A DNA stretch of 6,449 bases, taken from NCBI GenBank assembly GCA_002342545.1, contig DDQE01000003.1:1-6449 (forward strand), in the 5' to 3' direction. How positions within the stretch are numbered: the stretch's first letter is position 1; the number at the start of each line of letters is the position of its first letter. A model generated the notes under the pieces. It made no database searches and was not told the origin of the DNA. It worked only from the letters and a program-made list of their open reading frames with translations. This DNA comes from Caryophanales bacterium UBA2450. GTDB taxonomy: Bacteria; Bacillota_I; Bacilli_A; RFN20; CAG-826. The position numbers and the translations under genes are program-made. Below are positions 1-6,401 of this stretch, in pieces.

Positions 1-33
1 TATTTTTAATCACTTTTGTTCTTAAATATAGTT

Positions 34-39
34 TATAAT
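34..39 (+). promoter_or_regulatory. -10 box of the promoter for the first gene
   Basis: TATAAT is a perfect sigma-A -10 hexamer. The region 17 bases upstream (CACTTT, 11-16) is a poor -35 and there is no TG extension, so the promoter call rests on the -10 alone. Transcription would start near 45-46. That places the TTG codon at 42 outside the transcript and supports ATG 57 as the start of the first gene, with a very short leader of about 11 bases. Confidence 0.4.
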
Positions 40-56
40 ACTTGTTGGTGATTAAT

Positions 57-1184
57 ATGTTTAATAAACATGATATTAAAAGAGATACTTGTCAGCTTAG
101 GGGAAGACAAGCCAAAAAAGGCTATGACTGGTGGTGGCATTCTTTTACTGCCTATAACAAGAAAACTGGAGAAACTAAACCCTTTTATATTGAATTCTTT
201 TTATGTAATCCAAAACTAGGTAGATTTCGTCCAGTATATGGACAGTTAAAAGAAAATCAAGAAAAAGGCATTAGGCCATCATATTTGATGGTGAATGTTG
301 GCTGTTGGGGTAAAGACCATAGACAACTCCATAGATTCTTTGGCTGGAAACAAATCCAAGTTAACTATAAGTCTCCTTTTGAAATTAGAGCGGATAATTG
401 CTATTTAACGGAAACAGAAACGCATGGAGACGTGAATGTTTCTAAAGCTGACTCTAAAGAGCATCCAGAATATATGTCTGACTATGGACATATCAAATGG
501 GATTTAAAAATTAGAAAAGACATTGCCTATAATGTTGGCTATGGCGCATCTACTTTATTTAGAAAACTTCAATTATTTGAAATGTTTTGGCACGTTGAAG
601 GTATGAAATCCTATTTTGAAGGTAGTATTTTTTTAGACGATGAAGAATATGTAGTTAGAAAAGAAGATTGCTATGGCTATAGCGATAAAAACTGGGGAAA
701 GAACTTTACTTCTCCTTGGGTGTGGTTATCTTCTAATAACTTAGTAAGTAAAATAAGCGGAAGAAGATTATGTAACTCTGCCTTTGATGTTGGTGGAGGT
801 AGACCAAAAATTGGCTGTATCGCTTTAAATAGAAAATTATTATCTGCTTTCTATATTGAAGGAAAAGAATATGAGTTCAATTTCTCTAAATTTTGGACAT
901 TTACTAGAACAAGTTTTGATTCCCATGAAACTAGTGATGAGATCTTATGGAGAGTGGAACAAAAGACTTGGAGAAAGAAAGTAGTGGTTGAAGTGTCTTG
1001 TAAAAAAGAAGACATGCTACTTATTAATTATGAATCTCCTGACGGAAAGAAACTCCATAACCGTTTATGGAATGGAGGAAATGGCAAGGGCTCTATATAT
1101 CTATATAAAGGCAAGAAACTCATTGAAGAGATTTGGGCGGAGAATATTGGCTGCGAATATGGAGAATATGAGAAAAATAAGTAA
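57..1184 (+). CDS. Tocopherol cyclase family protein (lipocalin-like)
   Basis: The 375-residue protein resembles the tocopherol cyclase family (plant VTE1 and bacterial homologues, Pfam Tocopherol_cycl). Seen: an N-terminal GYDWWWHSFT block (residues 22-31), FEMFWHVEGM (174-183) followed by a Gly/acidic segment, then the best family signature, YSDKNWGKNFTSPWVW (208-223), matching the 'Y-S-E-K-N-W-G...F-P...W-x-W' block of plant cyclases, and a C-terminal CEYGEY. It has 15 Trp, as expected for a beta-barrel lipocalin-like fold. There is no signal peptide or membrane segment, so it is probably cytoplasmic. Characterised members close the chromanol ring of tocopherols from quinol precursors; whether this one is an enzyme, and on what substrate, is unknown. 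A reading frame extends to TTG 42, but ATG 57 with GGTG at 47-50 fits the -10 position better. It is first in a probable operon with the sugar kinase. Family membership is fairly sure, function is not. Confidence 0.8.
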   Translation: MFNKHDIKRDTCQLRGRQAKKGYDWWWHSFTAYNKKTGETKPFYIEFFLCNPKLGRFRPVYGQLKENQEKGIRPSYLMVNVGCWGKDHRQLHRFFGWKQIQVNYKSPFEIRADNCYLTETETHGDVNVSKADSKEHPEYMSDYGHIKWDLKIRKDIAYNVGYGASTLFRKLQLFEMFWHVEGMKSYFEGSIFLDDEEYVVRKEDCYGYSDKNWGKNFTSPWVWLSSNNLVSKISGRRLCNSAFDVGGGRPKIGCIALNRKLLSAFYIEGKEYEFNFSKFWTFTRTSFDSHETSDEILWRVEQKTWRKKVVVEVSCKKEDMLLINYESPDGKKLHNRLWNGGNGKGSIYLYKGKKLIEEIWAENIGCEYGEYEKNK

Positions 1185-1241
1185 AAACTTATAGTATAAA
1201 ATTTTAAATACACTTATTATTATTTTTGGAGTTAAACATAT

Positions 1242-2189
1242 ATGTTCGCGATTGGAATTGATATTGGTGGCACCTCAATAAAAGGTGCGATAGTAAATGA
1301 CACTGGCAAAGTATTAACTAGATTCGCTATGGACGTTAATAAGAACGCGAGTGGGGAAGATGAAGTTAATAGATTTTGTGATGTGATGATTAAATCAATT
1401 AATGACTATGATAATTCCATTAAACTTGAAGGTATTGGCATTGGTATGCCAGGTATCTTAGATATGGATAAAGGTGTTGTTATTACTTCTCCTAATCTAC
1501 CTAAATGGAACGGACTACATATTTCTAAATTAATTTCTAAAAGAATGGGTTTACCTGTTTATATTAATAACGACGCTAATGTTGCCACTCTAGGAGAAGC
1601 AAGATTTGGTAGCGGCAAAGAATATAGCAATTTAATTATGTTAACTCTAGGCACTGGTGTTGGTGGTGGCATCATTATTGATAACAAGTTATATGATGGT
1701 AATAAACATATGGGTGCTGAACTTGGTCATATGGTTATTAGAGTAAACGGAGAAAAATGTGGCTGTGGAAGAAGAGGCTGCTTTGAAGCATATGCCTCCG
1801 CAACTGCGTTAATTAGAGATACAAAAAAAGAAATGGATAAATGTCCTGATTCATTAATGCATGATGTAAGTAAGGAATTAGGAAAGATAAATGCTAAAGT
1901 GGTCTTTGAAGCCTCTAGAAGAGGAGATAAAGCCGCGATTAGAGTAATGAAAAGATATGTAAATTATTTATCAGAAGGAATCCTTAATTACTGCAATATC
2001 TTTAGACCAGAGGTTGTCGTTCTTTCTGGAGGTGTCGCTAATGAAGGCGATTATCTATTAGATCAAGTTAGACATTATTTGAAAAATCATAAATACGGAA
2101 TGAAAGGATCACCAAAAGTAGAATTAAAAGTTGCCTCTTTAGGTTATGATTCTGGCAAAATAGGGGCGGCTTGTTTAGTTTTTGAATAA
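1242..2189 (+). CDS. glcK: ROK-family glucokinase
   Basis: This 315-residue cytoplasmic sugar kinase probably phosphorylates glucose to glucose 6-phosphate with ATP, feeding glycolysis. All ROK landmarks are present: the N-terminal phosphate loop DIGGT (7-11), the catalytic Asp in NNDAN (Asp111), the second phosphate-binding segment TLGTGVGGG (135-143), the sugar-binding E-x-G-H motif (Glu160, His163), and the zinc-binding CGCGRRGCFE signature (Cys173, Cys175, Cys180 with His163). Near the C-terminus lie LSGG (261-264) and a Gly-Ala-Ala helix (308-310). The length matches bacterial ROK glucokinases (about 320). There is no N-terminal helix-turn-helix, so it is a kinase rather than a ROK repressor. 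GGAG at 1228-1231 lies 10 bases before the ATG. No terminator separates it from the upstream gene. Specificity is inferred: other ROK hexose or N-acetylhexosamine kinases share these motifs, but the segment after the zinc site (ASATALIRDTKK) is most like glucokinases. Confidence 0.88.
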   Translation: MFAIGIDIGGTSIKGAIVNDTGKVLTRFAMDVNKNASGEDEVNRFCDVMIKSINDYDNSIKLEGIGIGMPGILDMDKGVVITSPNLPKWNGLHISKLISKRMGLPVYINNDANVATLGEARFGSGKEYSNLIMLTLGTGVGGGIIIDNKLYDGNKHMGAELGHMVIRVNGEKCGCGRRGCFEAYASATALIRDTKKEMDKCPDSLMHDVSKELGKINAKVVFEASRRGDKAAIRVMKRYVNYLSEGILNYCNIFRPEVVVLSGGVANEGDYLLDQVRHYLKNHKYGMKGSPKVELKVASLGYDSGKIGAACLVFE

Positions 2190-2193
2190 AATT

Positions 2194-2724
2194 ATGAAAT
2201 ATTACTTATTTATTAGATTATTTGTCTTAACAGTTTTTGCGGTTTTAATTGGTGTTTTTGCTCGTAACTTACTTGATTTACTTCACTATTTAGTGGGGGG
2301 AGTAATGCTTTTATATGGTTTAGAAGGATTAATATTCCCGCTATTAAAAGATAGAAAAAATATGTTAAAAGATTACCAAACATTTTTAGGAGTTATCGAA
2401 CTACTACTTGGCATTATCATGGTGACCACGATTAGAGATATGACTACAATCTGTGTAATGTGGGGAACTTGGACAATTGTTAGAGAATCTTATGAATTAT
2501 TTGAAACAAGTCATAAATTCTTACATAAATTCCCTGCAGTTCTATCTTTAGCCTTATCAATTATAGAAATAGTTTTCTCAGTATTATTAATTATTTCAGC
2601 TTATGAAGATTATGAACATCACGCTTTAACGCATATTTATTTATTGGTTCCTGAATTAATTATTAATGCGATCTCGCCAATTTTATATAATTTGTTTGAA
2701 CATAAATTTCAAAAAATAGAATAG
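2194..2724 (+). CDS. Six-helix membrane protein, HdeD/DUF308-like
   Basis: The 176-residue hydrophobic protein has about six predicted transmembrane helices, at roughly 4-22, 28-51, 63-79, 82-98, 112-137 and 145-165, arranged as three hairpins. Short helices with G-x-x-x-L-L-x-G patterns (GGVMLLYGLEGL at 35-46, IELLLGIIMV at 68-77) resemble the HdeD/DUF308 group of small membrane proteins, whose role is mostly unknown (E. coli HdeD is linked to acid resistance). That assignment is by pattern only. The frame also opens at TTG 2182, overlapping the kinase by 8 bases. ATG 2194, 4 bases after the kinase stop, is preferred. No good ribosome binding site precedes it, so translation is probably coupled to the kinase gene. 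The tight spacing makes co-transcription with the kinase very likely, but gives no specific function. Confidence 0.72.
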   Translation: MKYYLFIRLFVLTVFAVLIGVFARNLLDLLHYLVGGVMLLYGLEGLIFPLLKDRKNMLKDYQTFLGVIELLLGIIMVTTIRDMTTICVMWGTWTIVRESYELFETSHKFLHKFPAVLSLALSIIEIVFSVLLIISAYEDYEHHALTHIYLLVPELIINAISPILYNLFEHKFQKIE

Positions 2725-2740
2725 TTATAATTAATACTAC

Positions 2741-2762
2741 TAATAGACAGCAATGTCTATTA
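2741..2762 (+). terminator. Hairpin after the membrane protein gene, weak terminator or operator
   Basis: This is a perfect 9-bp inverted repeat, TAATAGACA and TGTCTATTA, around a GCAA tetraloop, 17 bases after the stop codon. GCAA is a stable GNRA-type loop in RNA. The stem has only two G-C pairs and the following T run is short and broken (TTTATAT), so termination would be weak. It could instead be a protein-binding site. It directly abuts a second inverted repeat. Confidence 0.45.
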
Positions 2763-2764
2763 TT

Positions 2765-2785
2765 TATATCATTTTAAATGATATA
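2765..2785. repeat. 21-base palindrome upstream of the S41 lipoprotein gene
   Basis: The arms TATATCATTT and AAATGATATA are perfect 10-bp complements around a single central T (2775). It lies 48 bases before the start of the S41 peptidase gene and 2 bases after the preceding hairpin. A palindrome with almost no loop suits a dimeric repressor site better than an RNA hairpin, but it is nearly all A/T, and such palindromes arise by chance in AT-rich intergenic DNA. Confidence 0.4.
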
Positions 2786-2786
2786 C

Positions 2787-2814
2787 ATGAAATTAAAATA
2801 TGTATATGTAATAT
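2787..2814 (+). promoter_or_regulatory. Possible weak promoter for the S41 lipoprotein gene
   Basis: ATGAAA (2787-2792) and TAATAT (2809-2814) are 16 bases apart and each match the sigma-A consensus at four of six positions. The predicted start of transcription near 2821 would nearly coincide with the ribosome binding site, so the true promoter may lie a little further upstream in the same AT-rich stretch. If this promoter is right, the palindrome at 2765-2785 ends just before its -35 box, as an operator might. Confidence 0.25.
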
Positions 2815-2821
2815 AGCAAAT

Positions 2822-2826
2822 AGGAG
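2822..2826 (+). promoter_or_regulatory. Ribosome binding site that fixes the S41 gene start
   Basis: AGGAG lies 6 bases before ATG 2833. Another in-frame ATG at 2827 begins directly after this site, too close for it to be used, so 2833 is the start. The 2833 start also gives a normal lipoprotein signal beginning M-K-T-R-K. Confidence 0.75.
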
Positions 2827-2832
2827 ATGCAC

Positions 2833-5034
2833 ATGAAAACAAGAAAATTATTATTAGTATTACCTCTTTCATTAGTGGCATTAGCGTCATGTAATAATAG
2901 TGATAGTTCAACCTCTATTAAATTATTCGATGCTAACAGTAGATTAATTGGTACACCAAAGCCTGATCCAAACAATCCTTCTCAGCCTTTACCAATGTTA
3001 GAAAAAAATATTCTCATAGAAAAGTTACCAACTTATCATCATAGTAAGAAAGGTGATGTGCCATATGTTGAAGTTAGTGAACTTGCTAAAGCAGTTGATG
3101 CTACCTTATCGACTTTAGTGGCGCCAGGCTTTATTGCAGAAAATAAGGAAGACGGGTATCACTTATATACTCTTGATAAGAAAGGCGAATTCATTATCGA
3201 TGCTACAAAAGACATTATCAAAGTTAAAAATACTCAATCTTTCGTTTCTCCAGTTTTAGTAACTAATAATGGCTTAGCAGGTGATTATTGCAATTATCGT
3301 GGCAAATCCATTAAAGAAAGTGAAAAAACTAAACAATATATGGAAGATGGTAATGCCGTTATAGAATACGATACATTTGATTTTGGCAAATATAATTTTG
3401 ATATCGTTAGTGATAAAAACAATTGCTATGTTCCTTTAGAAGCATTTACAAAAATCTTATTTAGAGATGTGGGCCTTGACCTTGCATATAATGGCAAAGA
3501 TTTCTATAGCAACTTATCAGACAGTGGTTTCTTAGCCTCATTAGTCTATTCCTCTAATGGTTATTTCCAAGGCCTTTCTGGCTTATATCAACCAAGTAAA
3601 GAAAAAGCTACAGGTGTTGCATATCAATTTGAATTCGCTACAAAGAAATTAAAAGAAGGTAGCGATATAGAAACGGAAGACTACACCAAATACCTCGTTT
3701 TAAATGAAGGTGGTTCTGGTTATTCCATGCTTTGTAAAGGCAATAAATTAGATCCAAGCGCCGCTACTAGTGATGTTGAATCTGAGTATACATACACTTG
3801 GAAAAAAGAAGGCGAAATGTTAAAAGTCGAAGTTTCAGATAATTCCGGTGGTCTTGGTACATATCAAATTCATTTAGACCAAACAAGATTCTTATCTTCT
3901 AAGATTTCTAAAGAACTTAGTAACTATAACTACGATGTCGTGCGCTTTGTATTTGATACAAATTACGGCTTAAAAGATATCAAAGGCTATAAAGACGCAG
4001 TTGAATTCTTTAAACAAGCGGGTGTTGATGAAGGACTTAAATCTAATATTCCGGATGAATATAACAAAGCATTCGCTAAATTAATCGGTCATGTTGATGA
4101 TGGCCATAGTTCATTTAACAATATGACACCTATCTCTAGTTTCTCTAGTTTAGACAAACTTAAAGAATATACAGAATATTCTCTTGGTCCAAGAGTTAGA
4201 AAGCTTGCTGAATTAAGTAGAAAATATAAGAAAGCGAGGATGGATAAGGCTAAAGAGTTATCTCCAGATGACGCTAATCCAGAAGATCCAAACTACTATC
4301 AAGGTATTAAATTCTCCAAAGATAAAGAAACTGCAATCATTTCATTTAATGGTTTTGAAAATAACGCTCCAGAAATTCAAAATATGGCGGAATTATTCCC
4401 AGAGGGACTTGATGTTGCAGAAGAAAACTACAACATTATCACTCGAGCAAACCTAATCACATCCACAACTAAAGGTTTTGCTACAGCATTTAAAGTCTTA
4501 GATCTTGTTAATAAGAATTCTAAAGTAGTTAAGAACGTTGTTATTGACTTAACCACAAATGGTGGTGGTGAAATTGCTACCTTACCATTCATATCAGCTT
4601 TCTTCAGTGATGATCCAATCTACACTATTAAAGATTCATATAATGGTGCTATTAAAGAATATCACTATAAAGTTGACCTTAATGGCGATGGAAAATTTGG
4701 TGATGCTGATGATACATATAAAGGTAAATTCATTTTTTATTTCTTAACAAGTGGTTTCTCATTCTCTTGTGGTAACTGTTTACCTGGCTTAGGTAAAGAT
4801 GCCGGCGCAAAGATTATTGGTGAAACAAGTGGCGGTGGCACTTCTCCAGTTGGTGTCTTTTATGACGGCATTGGCACATTTTTCAATTTATCTAGCCATT
4901 ATGATATGTGTTACAAAGTGAATGGCAAATACACACAAAATGACAGTGGCATTGCCTTAGATCATTCATTCCCATTCGATAATGGTAACTGGTATGATCC
5001 TAACGCTGTTGATAACTTCATTAAGTCACTCTAA
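2833..5034 (+). CDS. S41-family peptidase lipoprotein
   Basis: The 733-residue protein begins with a lipoprotein signal (MKTRK, a hydrophobic stretch, lipobox LASC, Cys20 lipidated) and then a Ser/Asn-rich linker, so it is anchored outside the membrane. Residues about 60-220 contain two 'V-P-hydrophobic' modules (DVPYVEVSELAKAV near 75-88, YVPLEAF near 199-205) resembling copper amine oxidase N-like stalk repeats. The C-terminal half is the S41 peptidase domain: DDGHSSF (422-428, probable catalytic His425), AIISFNGF (501-508), VIDLTTNGGGE (570-580), FSFSCGN with probable nucleophile Ser645, and IGETSGGG (662-669). The CtpA general-base Lys is replaced by this Gly-rich segment, so a Ser/His mechanism as in tricorn-type S41 members is inferred. 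DLNGDGKFGDADD (615-627) is a calcium-loop insertion between the GGG strand and the nucleophile. No PDZ domain is evident. Substrate unknown. No clear terminator follows. Confidence 0.85.
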   Translation: MKTRKLLLVLPLSLVALASCNNSDSSTSIKLFDANSRLIGTPKPDPNNPSQPLPMLEKNILIEKLPTYHHSKKGDVPYVEVSELAKAVDATLSTLVAPGFIAENKEDGYHLYTLDKKGEFIIDATKDIIKVKNTQSFVSPVLVTNNGLAGDYCNYRGKSIKESEKTKQYMEDGNAVIEYDTFDFGKYNFDIVSDKNNCYVPLEAFTKILFRDVGLDLAYNGKDFYSNLSDSGFLASLVYSSNGYFQGLSGLYQPSKEKATGVAYQFEFATKKLKEGSDIETEDYTKYLVLNEGGSGYSMLCKGNKLDPSAATSDVESEYTYTWKKEGEMLKVEVSDNSGGLGTYQIHLDQTRFLSSKISKELSNYNYDVVRFVFDTNYGLKDIKGYKDAVEFFKQAGVDEGLKSNIPDEYNKAFAKLIGHVDDGHSSFNNMTPISSFSSLDKLKEYTEYSLGPRVRKLAELSRKYKKARMDKAKELSPDDANPEDPNYYQGIKFSKDKETAIISFNGFENNAPEIQNMAELFPEGLDVAEENYNIITRANLITSTTKGFATAFKVLDLVNKNSKVVKNVVIDLTTNGGGEIATLPFISAFFSDDPIYTIKDSYNGAIKEYHYKVDLNGDGKFGDADDTYKGKFIFYFLTSGFSFSCGNCLPGLGKDAGAKIIGETSGGGTSPVGVFYDGIGTFFNLSSHYDMCYKVNGKYTQNDSGIALDHSFPFDNGNWYDPNAVDNFIKSL

Positions 5035-5084
5035 AAAAAGCATGATGGATTGTAAGAATTCTTCTGTTTTGGATATAAATAATA

Positions 5085-5093
5085 TGCTAGAAT
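5085..5093 (+). promoter_or_regulatory. Extended -10 promoter for the small lipoprotein gene
   Basis: TGCTAGAAT is an extended -10 element (TG, one base, then TAGAAT, five of six consensus). No good -35 lies 16-18 bases upstream. TTGGAT at 5069-5074 is too close, with a 13-base spacer. Transcription would start near 5100, giving a leader of about 34 bases. The -10 hexamer is also one arm of a 13-base palindrome, TAGAAT-A-ATTCTA (5088-5100). Confidence 0.5.
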
Positions 5094-5133
5094 AATTCTA
5101 TTAATTAGATATATAAATAAGAGGAGAAAAATT

Positions 5134-5742
5134 ATGAAATATCCAAAATTATTCTTAGCCGCTGGTGCTTTACTTGCTTTAGCAAGCTGTGGTGGTTCTC
5201 AACCAGAAAGTGGTACAAAAGTTGATTATTCTAAATTCGCAGAAGAAGCCGAAAAAATAGAAGAACATCAATACAAAACCGCTGCTGTTAAAGCAACTGG
5301 TTATGCTACAACACTAGGCAAAAGATTTGATTTTAACTATGATTTACATTTCGAATACCAATCTGACACTGAAACAGGTACTAGTGGCTTTGTTTGCACT
5401 GATAATATTGATGAAACTGATACATTAAAAGTTTCAACTGTTGGTCAAATCACAGTTGATTTACAAGGTAATGTAGATGTTTTTGTTACATCAGCCACTG
5501 ATGAACAAAAAAAGAATTTTGATTTCTACATCAATCCATTTAGAGTAGCAGGCTCCATTTCTCTAGAAAGTGAAATTCCAACTGGTGGCACAGTGAAGAA
5601 CAATGTTACTCAAGACATAACATTTGATAAATATGGTTATGTAATTAAAGTTGATCGTAATGTTGTAAATGAAATGTCAATTGATGGAGAAAGTACTTCA
5701 AGTACAAGTGTTATTAAATTCACTGTTACTTACGCCGATTAA
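5134..5742 (+). CDS. Small lipoprotein of unknown function
   Basis: The 202-residue protein is not recognised. It begins with MKYPK, a short Ala/Leu-rich hydrophobic segment and lipobox LASC with Cys19 as the lipidated residue, followed by a Gly/Ser/Pro spacer, so it should be anchored on the outer face of the membrane. Residues 31-55 are charged and probably helical (YSKFAEEAEKIEEHQY). The rest looks beta-rich, with alternating hydrophobic and polar residues and many Thr/Ser (for example RFDFNYDLHFEY at 64-75 and VIKFTVTY at 193-200). It has no Trp and one other Cys (Cys88). The pattern would suit a lipid- or ligand-binding beta fold, but no family is claimed. AGGAG at 5122-5126 sits 7 bases before the ATG. 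It follows the S41 lipoprotein gene by 99 bases, has its own likely promoter and ends before a clear terminator, so it may be transcribed alone or by read-through. Confidence 0.8.
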   Translation: MKYPKLFLAAGALLALASCGGSQPESGTKVDYSKFAEEAEKIEEHQYKTAAVKATGYATTLGKRFDFNYDLHFEYQSDTETGTSGFVCTDNIDETDTLKVSTVGQITVDLQGNVDVFVTSATDEQKKNFDFYINPFRVAGSISLESEIPTGGTVKNNVTQDITFDKYGYVIKVDRNVVNEMSIDGESTSSTSVIKFTVTYAD

Positions 5743-5767
5743 TCGATAATATAACTTTATTAACTAT

Positions 5768-5789
5768 AAGAGGGTATATCCCTCTTTTT
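5768..5789 (+). terminator. Rho-independent terminator of the small lipoprotein gene
   Basis: A 7-bp stem, AAGAGGG with CCCTCTT, closes a 5-base TATAT loop and runs into a TTTTT tract (5785-5789). It lies 25 bases after the stop codon and before the next promoter. This is the most convincing terminator in the window. Confidence 0.85.
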
Positions 5790-5793
5790 ATAT

Positions 5794-5820
5794 TTGATTT
5801 TAATTTCAAAGTGGTATAAT
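5794..5820 (+). promoter_or_regulatory. Promoter for the last membrane protein gene
   Basis: TATAAT (5815-5820) is a perfect -10, preceded by the TG extension (TGG at 5812-5814). TTGATT (5794-5799) is a four-of-six -35 with a short 15-base spacer, for which the extended -10 would compensate. Transcription would start near 5827, a leader of about 19 bases ahead of a strong AAAGGAG ribosome binding site (5831-5837). Confidence 0.75.
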
Positions 5821-5845
5821 ACTTCATGCGAAAGGAGAATTATAC

Positions 5846-6376
5846 ATGAATAAAAAATTAGTTGCTATTATTGAAGGCGCCTTATTAATTGTTATTGGTG
5901 TTTTAGTTGCTGTTTTCGGTGGTGGAGAAGTTATGGATATCGTTTTTGGTATCTTATTCATCATCTCTGGTGCTGCATTATCTGTCTTAGCATGCATGAC
6001 TATGGTCAAAACAAAAGTTTTACCTTTAGGTGTTACCTTTGCAGCTTTAGCTTCCTTGTTCTTCGGAATTTGTGTTGTTGCTAAAAACCTTGGTGGTGCA
6101 ACTGTCTATCCAGTTTTCCACTATGCAATGTTTGCTGCTGTTGGCTTAGGAGCAGCTTTGTTCTTTAAAGGCCTTCATGTTCTTATTACTAAGAAACTAG
6201 TTTTCACAGGTGTTGGTCAAATGGTTGTTGGTGCTGGTGTTGGTACCGTTGCTATTCTTTACTTATTTGGTCCTGCTGGATTCCAAGAAGTATTCTGGAT
6301 CGTCCTCGGCATCTTAATCGCTGTCGGCGGTTTATATACCTGCTTAATGGGTTTCTTTGGCAAAGAAGCAAAATAA
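5846..6376 (+). CDS. Six-helix membrane protein, HdeD/DUF308-like
   Basis: The 176-residue, very hydrophobic protein is rich in Gly, Ala and Val. Six transmembrane helices are expected near 5-24, 30-50, 58-79, 92-110, 118-140 and 148-169, forming three hairpins, with only short loops and a small Lys-rich C-terminus (GKEAK). Repeated small-residue patterns such as EGALLIVIGVLVAV (10-23), FGILFIISGAAL (34-45) and LGILIAVGGLY (154-164) resemble HdeD/DUF308 proteins. This is pattern likeness only, and its function is unknown. AAAGGAG (5831-5837) lies 8 bases before the ATG, a strong site that together with the extended -10 promoter suggests good expression. It is a single-gene unit between two terminators. 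Its length equals that of the membrane protein at 2194-2724, though no clear sequence identity is visible between them. Confidence 0.78.
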   Translation: MNKKLVAIIEGALLIVIGVLVAVFGGGEVMDIVFGILFIISGAALSVLACMTMVKTKVLPLGVTFAALASLFFGICVVAKNLGGATVYPVFHYAMFAAVGLGAALFFKGLHVLITKKLVFTGVGQMVVGAGVGTVAILYLFGPAGFQEVFWIVLGILIAVGGLYTCLMGFFGKEAK

Positions 6377-6382
6377 TTATAA

Positions 6383-6399
6383 TTCTTTATTATAAAGAA
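6383..6399. repeat. 17-base palindrome after the last gene
   Basis: The arms TTCTTTAT and ATAAAGAA are perfect 8-bp complements around a central T (6391). It lies 6 bases after the stop codon and 2 bases before the terminator stem. It has only two G-C pairs, so it may be chance or may help stabilise the 3' end. Confidence 0.35.
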
Positions 6400-6401
6400 C
6401 C

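Noticed and set aside
42..56. TTG start at 42 for the first gene
   Set aside because: It lies only 2 bases after a perfect -10 box and upstream of the expected transcription start, with no ribosome binding site.
988..1194. 68-residue + strand frame inside the end of the first gene
   Set aside because: It is a shifted frame within the tocopherol cyclase-family gene, with low-complexity Lys/Ile/Leu content.
1028..1213. Minus-strand reading frame of 61 residues overlapping the end of the first gene
   Set aside because: It is the complement of a well-supported gene, has no ribosome binding site and no recognisable motif.
2793..2975. Minus-strand 60-residue frame over the start of the S41 gene
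   Set aside because: It overlaps the signal peptide region of a real gene on the other strand and has no independent support.
4268..4747. Two 62-residue + strand frames inside the S41 gene
   Set aside because: They are frame-shifted shadows of the peptidase domain. The main frame carries all conserved motifs without interruption.
5054..5063. AAGAATTCTT palindrome as a terminator for the S41 gene
   Set aside because: It has no room for a loop without losing most of the stem and lacks a good T tract directly after it.
5069..5093. TTGGAT as the -35 partner of TAGAAT
   Set aside because: The spacer is 13 bases, too short for sigma-A. The extended -10 explains the promoter better.
5824..6009. 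Minus-strand 61-residue frame over the last membrane protein gene
   Set aside because: Its Pro/Thr/Lys-rich composition is what the complement of Gly/Val-rich membrane helices gives, and it crosses the promoter region of the real gene.
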